Shown here one piece after another: positions 62,546 to 64,000 of a DNA stretch of 64,000 bases. A program made the position numbers and the translations under genes. This DNA is from Francisella sp. SYW-9 (lineage in GTDB: Bacteria; Pseudomonadota; Gammaproteobacteria; Francisellales; Francisellaceae): positions 124,001-188,000 of the forward strand of contig NZ_VXKQ01000007.1 of assembly GCF_008711465.1 (NCBI RefSeq), given 5' to 3'. Position 1 is the first letter of the stretch, and each line of letters opens with the position of its first letter. The notes under the pieces were generated by a model, which was not told the origin of the DNA, did not search any database, and was given only the letters and a program-made list of their open reading frames with translations.

Positions 62546-64000
62546 ATGAATAACCAAGATTTAAGCCCTTTTGAATTTAAAGAAGAACTCATAAAGCTTG
62601 CCGAGAGTAAAACAGATAGATTAATGCTAAACGCAGGTAGAGGAAACCCTAATTTTTTAGCAACATCACCAAGACATGCATTCTTACGTCTTGGAGATTT
62701 TGCTATTAAAGAATCTGAACGCTCATATTCTTATCTTGATGAACTTTTTGGAGGATTACCTGAGAAAAAAGGAATTCTAGAGAGGTTCGATCAATACTCT
62801 TTAATTAACAAAAATGAAAGTGGTATTAACTTTCTAAAAGCTACTCTATCTTTTGCCAATGATCACTTAGGAGTTAATAAAGAAAATCTATTATATGAAA
62901 TGGTTGGTGCTTTTTTAGGATGTAATTATCCTTACCCTCCTAGAATGCTACCTATCATGGAAAATATTGTTATGCATTATTTACGTGATGAATTATATCA
63001 AGCTACCGACACACCTCTAGAATTTGATATCTTCGCAACAGAGGGTGGAACTGCAGCAATGACATATATATTTCAATCTTTAAAGATAAATGGTTTACTC
63101 AGACAAAATGATAAAGTTGCCATGATCACTCCAATTTTTTCACCATATCTTGAGATACCTCAACTACCAGAATATAATAATGAAATAGTTCATATTCATG
63201 CTAATGAAAAAAATGACTGGCAAGTCTCAGATGAAGAGTTCAAGAAGTTAATAGATCCATCTATCAAAATCTTATGCTTGGTTAATCCCAGCAATCCTCC
63301 ATCTGTAAAAATGAATAATTTAACGTTAAATAGTTTAGCTAAAATTATAAAAAGTAATAGACCAGAACTTATGATTATCACAGATGATGTTTATGCTACA
63401 TTCTCTGATAATTTTGAATCAATATTTTCTAAATGCCCCTACAATACTCTCTGTGTATATTCTTTTTCAAAATATTTTGGAGCCACAGGATGGCGTATTG
63501 GAACTATTGCATTACACAAAAATAATATTTTTGACTCTTTAATTAATAACCTAAATAATCAAAAGCTTAAAGAACTCGATAAGCATTATGGATCATTAAC
63601 ACCTACTCCTAGAGAATTAAAGTTTATTGATAGATTAGTTGCTGATAGCCGCTCAGTTGCTCTAAACCATACAGCTGGAATTTCTCTACCACAGCAATTA
63701 CAAATGACTCTATTTGCTCTTTCTAGTCTGCTAGATAACCAAGATATTTATCGTAAAGAAGCAAAAAATCTTATTCGCAGACGTTACAATATTCTATATA
63801 GGTCGATATCACCACAGTTACAAAAGAATTATGATGAAAATAATGTCGGCTACTATACATTACTAGATTTAGAAGAGCTTTCAAAAGAAATATATAATGA
63901 AGATTTTTCTATATGGCTAATGCAAAATCATAATGGGCCAGAAACTTTAAAAACCTTAGCAAAAGAAACAGGCATTGTTTTACTTCCTGGTAAAGGGTTT
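62546..64000 (+). CDS. aspD: Aspartate 4-decarboxylase (3' end outside window)
   Basis: PLP enzyme, 485 residues visible and still open at the window end. Recognised as the bifunctional aspartate aminotransferase/4-decarboxylase family by LNAGRGNPNFLATSPRHAF at the N-terminus, a long insert compared with ordinary aminotransferases, FDIFATEGGTAAMTYIFQSL, LVNPSNPPSV, ITDDVYATF and YSFSKYFGATGWRIG with the Schiff-base Lys at residue 309. It converts aspartate to alanine and CO2. Some bacteria pair it with an aspartate:alanine antiporter (AspT) for pH homeostasis; that gene would be beyond the window. AAGGA (62532-62536) lies nine bases before the ATG. Confidence 0.9.
   Translation, partial: MNNQDLSPFEFKEELIKLAESKTDRLMLNAGRGNPNFLATSPRHAFLRLGDFAIKESERSYSYLDELFGGLPEKKGILERFDQYSLINKNESGINFLKATLSFANDHLGVNKENLLYEMVGAFLGCNYPYPPRMLPIMENIVMHYLRDELYQATDTPLEFDIFATEGGTAAMTYIFQSLKINGLLRQNDKVAMITPIFSPYLEIPQLPEYNNEIVHIHANEKNDWQVSDEEFKKLIDPSIKILCLVNPSNPPSVKMNNLTLNSLAKIIKSNRPELMIITDDVYATFSDNFESIFSKCPYNTLCVYSFSKYFGATGWRIGTIALHKNNIFDSLINNLNNQKLKELDKHYGSLTPTPRELKFIDRLVADSRSVALNHTAGISLPQQLQMTLFALSSLLDNQDIYRKEAKNLIRRRYNILYRSISPQLQKNYDENNVGYYTLLDLEELSKEIYNEDFSIWLMQNHNGPETLKTLAKETGIVLLPGKGF

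Overview
The window is a strongly A+T-rich, densely packed bacterial chromosome segment with short intergenic gaps and no insertion sequence, prophage, integrase or CRISPR array that I can see. The gene content and order point to the genus Francisella (Gammaproteobacteria). The main clues are LpnA/Tul4- and LpnB-type lipoproteins, a PglA-type pilin glycosylation enzyme, three tandem type IV pilin genes, a fused purCD gene, a DUF3568 lipoprotein and a tol-pal cluster with an extra small lipoprotein. The Tul4-type proteins differ clearly from the F. tularensis sequences I remember, so another Francisella lineage (for example the philomiragia/noatunensis side) is more likely. This species placement is inference.

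Layout, 1-20 kb: the 3' end of topA; a minus-strand envelope group (O-antigen ligase/PglA-like enzyme, three lipoproteins, a Mth938-domain protein); oligopeptidase A and YraN; an SDR gene broken by a frameshift; the purine operon folD-purM-purCD-purN-purE-purK; a PAP2 phosphatase; three type IV pilin genes; and recN. 20-33 kb: an aminotransferase, class III alcohol dehydrogenase, a mannose-6-phosphate isomerase-type cupin, an amino acid permease behind a strong promoter and a long, possibly structured leader, a sterol-desaturase-like protein, sodC and msrB (periplasmic oxidative defence), a PQ-loop protein, a BioY biotin transporter, then the run aroC-dedA-pilZ-radA-cvpA and gpsA.

33-50 kb: a GtrII-like membrane protein; an ArsR regulator with a Zn/Cd P-type ATPase and a clear operator; a flavoprotein and a divergent LysR regulator with a perfect palindrome between them; lemA and an M48 protease; rph; ubiC-ubiA-DCC-DUF423; a YfcC-like transporter with N-formylglutamate amidohydrolase; tRNA-Ser(GGA); a TSUP exporter with a YheO-type regulator; a BASS transporter; and a DUF3568 lipoprotein. 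50-64 kb: an SDR, rimO, the tolQRAB-lipoprotein-pal operon, a small lipoprotein, the fkpB-ispH-aroH-pssA operon, an OmpA-domain lipoprotein coupled to dprA, and the 5' part of an aspartate 4-decarboxylase gene cut by the window end.

Most of this is ordinary core genome. I did not find an obviously new multi-gene system. The points that deserve a second look are local: a Shine-Dalgarno sequence buried inside the purC-purD fusion, a single-base frameshift in a G5 run, a PQ-loop gene without a canonical start codon, the structured leader before the permease, several well-formed inverted repeats in promoters, and a repeated pilin gene-plus-promoter unit.
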